NCBI GenBank assembly: GCA_033557835.1
Contig: JAWQRO010000016.1
Location: 18,798-82,797 of the forward strand
DNA from: Helochares maculicollis
Lineage: Eukaryota; Arthropoda; Insecta; Coleoptera; Hydrophilidae
Reading direction: 5' to 3'
Length of the DNA stretch: 64,000 nucleotides
The notes under the pieces were generated by a model. It was not told the DNA's origin, made no database searches, and was given only the letters and a program-made list of their open reading frames with translations. Every line of letters starts with the position of its first letter. Within the stretch, counting starts at the first letter, position 1. A program made the position numbers and the translations under genes. Of this stretch, positions 61,260 to 64,000 are shown in pieces.

Positions 61260-62924
61260 GTTAGTAGGTTTGTGAAACTTCTTAGAATAGGTGTCGATGC
61301 TAGAGTTCTGTGCGTGCGGACACTCATGATGAAGCAATTGACTTGTTAATTGACCGATGGCAGTGAAAGTTTGGGTGTGTTATGGCTCCAACGGATATAA
61401 TTTCTTCGTTCTTCCGCTTGAAATTCACAGTGCCGGTGGCAATAAAAACTGATTGAATGGTTGGCGCGAAGACAACTTTCTTTTCATTCATTGACATTGG
61501 AATGTATCAATTGGATGTTTTAGCAAGCTTGGCTAAGCAATATTTCTTACTCGTTTTAAAACACTATTATGTTTTTTAATTTTAATTAGGCAAGATAAAT
61601 AGTCTAATTATGTACTATGCGTTTTGAAGAAAGTAGACACTTTCAATTTGACTAATTATGCAAACATTTTCATTTTATTATTAATTATAAGACACATTTT
61701 TCCAAAATGTTATACTAGTAATCATACTAAATTTAAAACACATTTATATAAACGCTTTATTACAATTTGTAAACGAGATATAAGAATAATGTGTCTTATG
61801 TTCAAGCTATCTCTAACTTAAATATGAACTGCCTGAGACAAAACTGTATCCCCAACGGACTTTTAAGTACAAAGAAAAAGCAGTGTTTATCAAGACAAAA
61901 TCCCAAATGAATTTCGGATAAACACAACTACTTCTATGTTAAAAAAACTGGACAACAAAATACTTTTAAAATACAAACTAGTAAATTTTCACGATACTAC
62001 AGTAATCAAAAGATCGAAGCAGACAATATTACCAAGTTTACGCTTTTAGCAGTTCACATATAGCAGATTGTGCATAGACCCTATCTTTGCTTAGAGGCAG
62101 ACATTAAAGAAATCTATTGAATGCAATAAGTATGCCAATATTTCTTTCTTGATTCGATAGAGGCGTTCGAACGTCTCCAATTCAAAGTTGATATCTCCTT
62201 CATAACCAAAAAATCCCATATAGTATATAAACAACAAATCAAATTTAGGAAGGATAAGTGAGAAAGACAGTAGACCGATATTAGCTAAATTACGTCTACA
62301 AGGAGACCCCCTTTTCTTCTTCTTTTTTATAATGGATGAAATATTAAGGTCCACAAAATCAGAATATATAAATCGGAAAAACATAAATTAATATTTTAAG
62401 AAATACAAATGGCACAAACCTAAGTGGAGAAATTATCGACTAGTATTCTTAAGCCAATTTAATGGCACAGCCAAATCCGTTAATGTGGCAGTAGTCCCAA
62501 AAAGGGATATAACAATATATACTTGAAAAAATGTCTAACCCGAAGTATTAAACTGAAACTTAGTTGGTGATTTGAGTCATAGAAAAGAAAACAAATACCA
62601 AAAGTAGCAAAAATAAAAGGATGCTTACATGATACGAACTAGCGCAATAAAAGCATAAAACTGGAAGCCAAATTGAGAGGTTAGCTATAAGGCCTATAAT
62701 AATGTTCACTGTAAAGACTGCGCTAGAAACATAAAAAAGACTACTAGTAACTATAGAAATCTTAGTACTTTGCAGAATAGTTGGGGAGACGGTTTAGTAA
62801 AATAGAAGAATATATAAATAGCACATGTAATATACACATTGGATACTGAGAAGCAACTCCGAACGAAATTGAAAATATCTTTTGAGAATTATCGAGATAA
62901 TTTGAAAAATATGTTGTATCAATT
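61260..62924 (+). other. CAP: CAP intron after SH3-1
   Basis: AT-rich intron. No second SH3 exon was found on the plus strand, so the gene continues past 64000. A 97-codon minus-strand frame at 62091-62384 was noted and not called. Confidence 0.6.
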
Positions 62925-63076
62925 TGTCAAAAACTAGTGCGGGGCAGTTGCACTCCATTTTACGCAACCCACCACTTGTTCATTTTTTGAGTCTTATTAG
63001 GATATCGGTCAACCAGAAGTTTCAAATACCTCTCCGTTGTCACTGCTCCTTTAGCAAAATATTTTCCCATGTACAG
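62925..63076 (-). pseudogene. Decayed DDE transposase fragment (Tc1/mariner-like)
   Basis: Minus-strand translation gives KGAVTTERYLKLL, then WWVA-stop-NGVQLPRTSF. This resembles the transposase region around (V/I)TxExYLxML and WFQQDGAPPHTS, with an in-frame stop where the family has a Gln of QQDG. No flanking start or complete domain remains. It is a short relic, assigned by motif memory only. Confidence 0.45.
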
Positions 63077-63083
63077 GTGACCC
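63071..63083. repeat. Possible mariner-like terminal inverted repeat end
   Basis: GTACAGGTGACCC on the plus strand (GGGTCACCTGTAC on minus) resembles the GGGTCACC(C)TGTA terminus seen in many arthropod mariner-like elements. It lies about 250 bases after the 63330-63700 fragment and directly abuts the second fragment. The partner repeat was not found. Confidence 0.35.
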
Positions 63084-63329
63084 AAAAATGCTAGATAATT
63101 TTAAAATGACATCTTTTTTATTTCTTCACAATTCATTTTTATTCTTTAATTGACAGAAAACATGTTTTTTTGATAAAAAATTTAGTCAATCTTGTAAATA
63201 GGCACAATTTTGCTCGTCACACTAACCAGTTCTTTTTAGAGAATGAACCATCAGCTGTCGTAATTTTCTTGTTTTGTGTTTTTAATTTCTTCACGTGTCC
63301 TGAATAGCGTAATAGCTCTAGGAATATTA

Positions 63330-63700
63330 TCCTACACTGTTTGTTTTAAATACTCCTTTAGAAAAAAGTCTGTAGCAGTTAAAACAGGTGAGCGTGGCAC
63401 CCACTTGATTTCAGAATTTTGCGAAATTATCCTCTTTCCAAAAATTTCTCTTATGAGGTTGATTATCGGAAAAGCTGCATGGGCAATCACCATCTTATTA
63501 TAATACAACCATACCTCTGATGAGTCCTCGATTGTAGGACGCACGAAACTAGCATTTCTCGATGCCTTTCACTATTGACGGTTAGTGTATTTTCTGCATT
63601 ATCTTCAAAGAAATAAGGACTATTTCCCCATGTACAACATATCCAATTGTTATTTTTACAGAGAATAGACGTCACAGGTCGACTATTGTATACTTGTATT
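63330..63700 (-). pseudogene. Decayed mariner-like transposase fragment
   Basis: Minus-strand reading shows two overlapping frames that together resemble a mariner transposase C-terminal half. The first gives PYFFEDNAENTLTVNSERHREML. After a frame change, the second gives AHAAFPIINLIREIFGKRII and IKWVPRSPVLTATDFFLKEYLK. These match the family pattern PYFFxxxxGxxVTVNGxRYRxM...CHTAxxTIxLLRExFGxRxIS...WPPRSxDLTPxDFFLWGYLK. The frameshift and the lost residues (for example WPPRSPDLTP read as WVPRSPVLTA) show that it is dead. Confidence 0.7.
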
Positions 63701-64000
63701 TTCAGTACCTCAAAATCGTTACTTTTTTGCTATTAACAAATCTACTTAGATGGAAATAGCCTTAGGGGTGAGTAAATAGCTATTTAAAGAACGTTATTTT
63801 CAAAATTTAATGAAATTCATTTACAAGAAGTGTATTTTCTGTTAATATGAATAAATGTGAATTGTGAAAAAATAAAAAAGCTATTTAGTTATAAAATTGT
63901 CTATCAACTTTCGCCTTCCTGTACTTATCGTATTATTAATCTCTTCAATGCTCAACAAGGAGACACTTAGAATACATGGATATATATATACATACATATA
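63701..64000 (+). other. CAP: CAP intron to window end
   Basis: AT-rich sequence ending in a short TA/CATA simple repeat (about 63979-64000). Nothing else seen. Confidence 0.6.

Noticed and set aside
61260..61348. Read-through of the SH3 exon (RFVKLLRIGVDARVL...) as a true C-terminus
   Set aside because: A good GAG|GTTAGT donor ends the domain at 61259 and the following residues look like translated intron.
62091..62384. 97-codon minus-strand ORF
   Set aside because: AT-driven composition (poly-Lys, Phe, Ile, Leu), no motif and no signals; likely chance or a decayed repeat.
1..64000. tRNA, rRNA, CRISPR or operon structures
   Set aside because: None was recognised on either strand; the exon-intron structure is eukaryotic.

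Overview
The window looks like insect nuclear DNA. It is AT-rich, has long introns, GT-AG splice sites, arthropod-type TCAGT initiators, microsatellites and decayed mariner-like transposase remains. A beetle is plausible, but nothing here fixes the order.

Almost the whole 64 kb is one plus-strand gene: the insect homologue of CAP (vinexin/CAP-ponsin/ArgBP2, or SORBS, family), the vinculin-binding actin and adhesion adaptor with a SoHo domain and C-terminal SH3 domains. I placed 16 exons whose splice phases agree at every junction. Joined, they give one uninterrupted frame of 13,581 nt (4,527 codons) from base 3 to base 61259. The gene is open at both ends. The window starts inside a 5.6 kb exon and ends after the first SH3 domain, so further SH3 exons should lie downstream.

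Layout: 1-5640 is a giant, largely disordered N-terminal exon. 5641-23915 is a long intron holding an alternative first exon at 16.4 kb (MITPTFKATAPSPG) and, on the opposite strand, two small intronless ORFs (13373-14617). 23916-38212 carries eleven short exons for a conserved N-terminal block and the SoHo domain, including 36-nt and 33-nt in-frame microexons and one GC-AG intron. 40385-46507 is a second giant exon (2,040 codons) with SR-like tracts, a six-copy ETSRPVSP motif, a charged helical domain and a three-copy GEV motif. 47265-47324 is a 60-nt exon. 47325-60358 is a 13 kb intron with two more candidate first exons (51400-51544 and 58015-58042). 60359-61259 holds a basic helical exon and the first SH3 exon. 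61260-64000 is downstream intron with transposase relics.

Organisation: all candidate 5' exons donate in phase 1. The junctions around the giant 40.4-46.5 kb exon are also phase 1, so promoter choice and exon skipping can change product size in frame. Starting at 16.4 kb and skipping the giant exon and the 60-nt exon gives 600 codons up to the end of SH3-1; the long form has 4,527 codons in the window. The expected roles (vinculin binding, muscle attachment sites, mechanosensory organs) come from knowledge of the family, not from this sequence.
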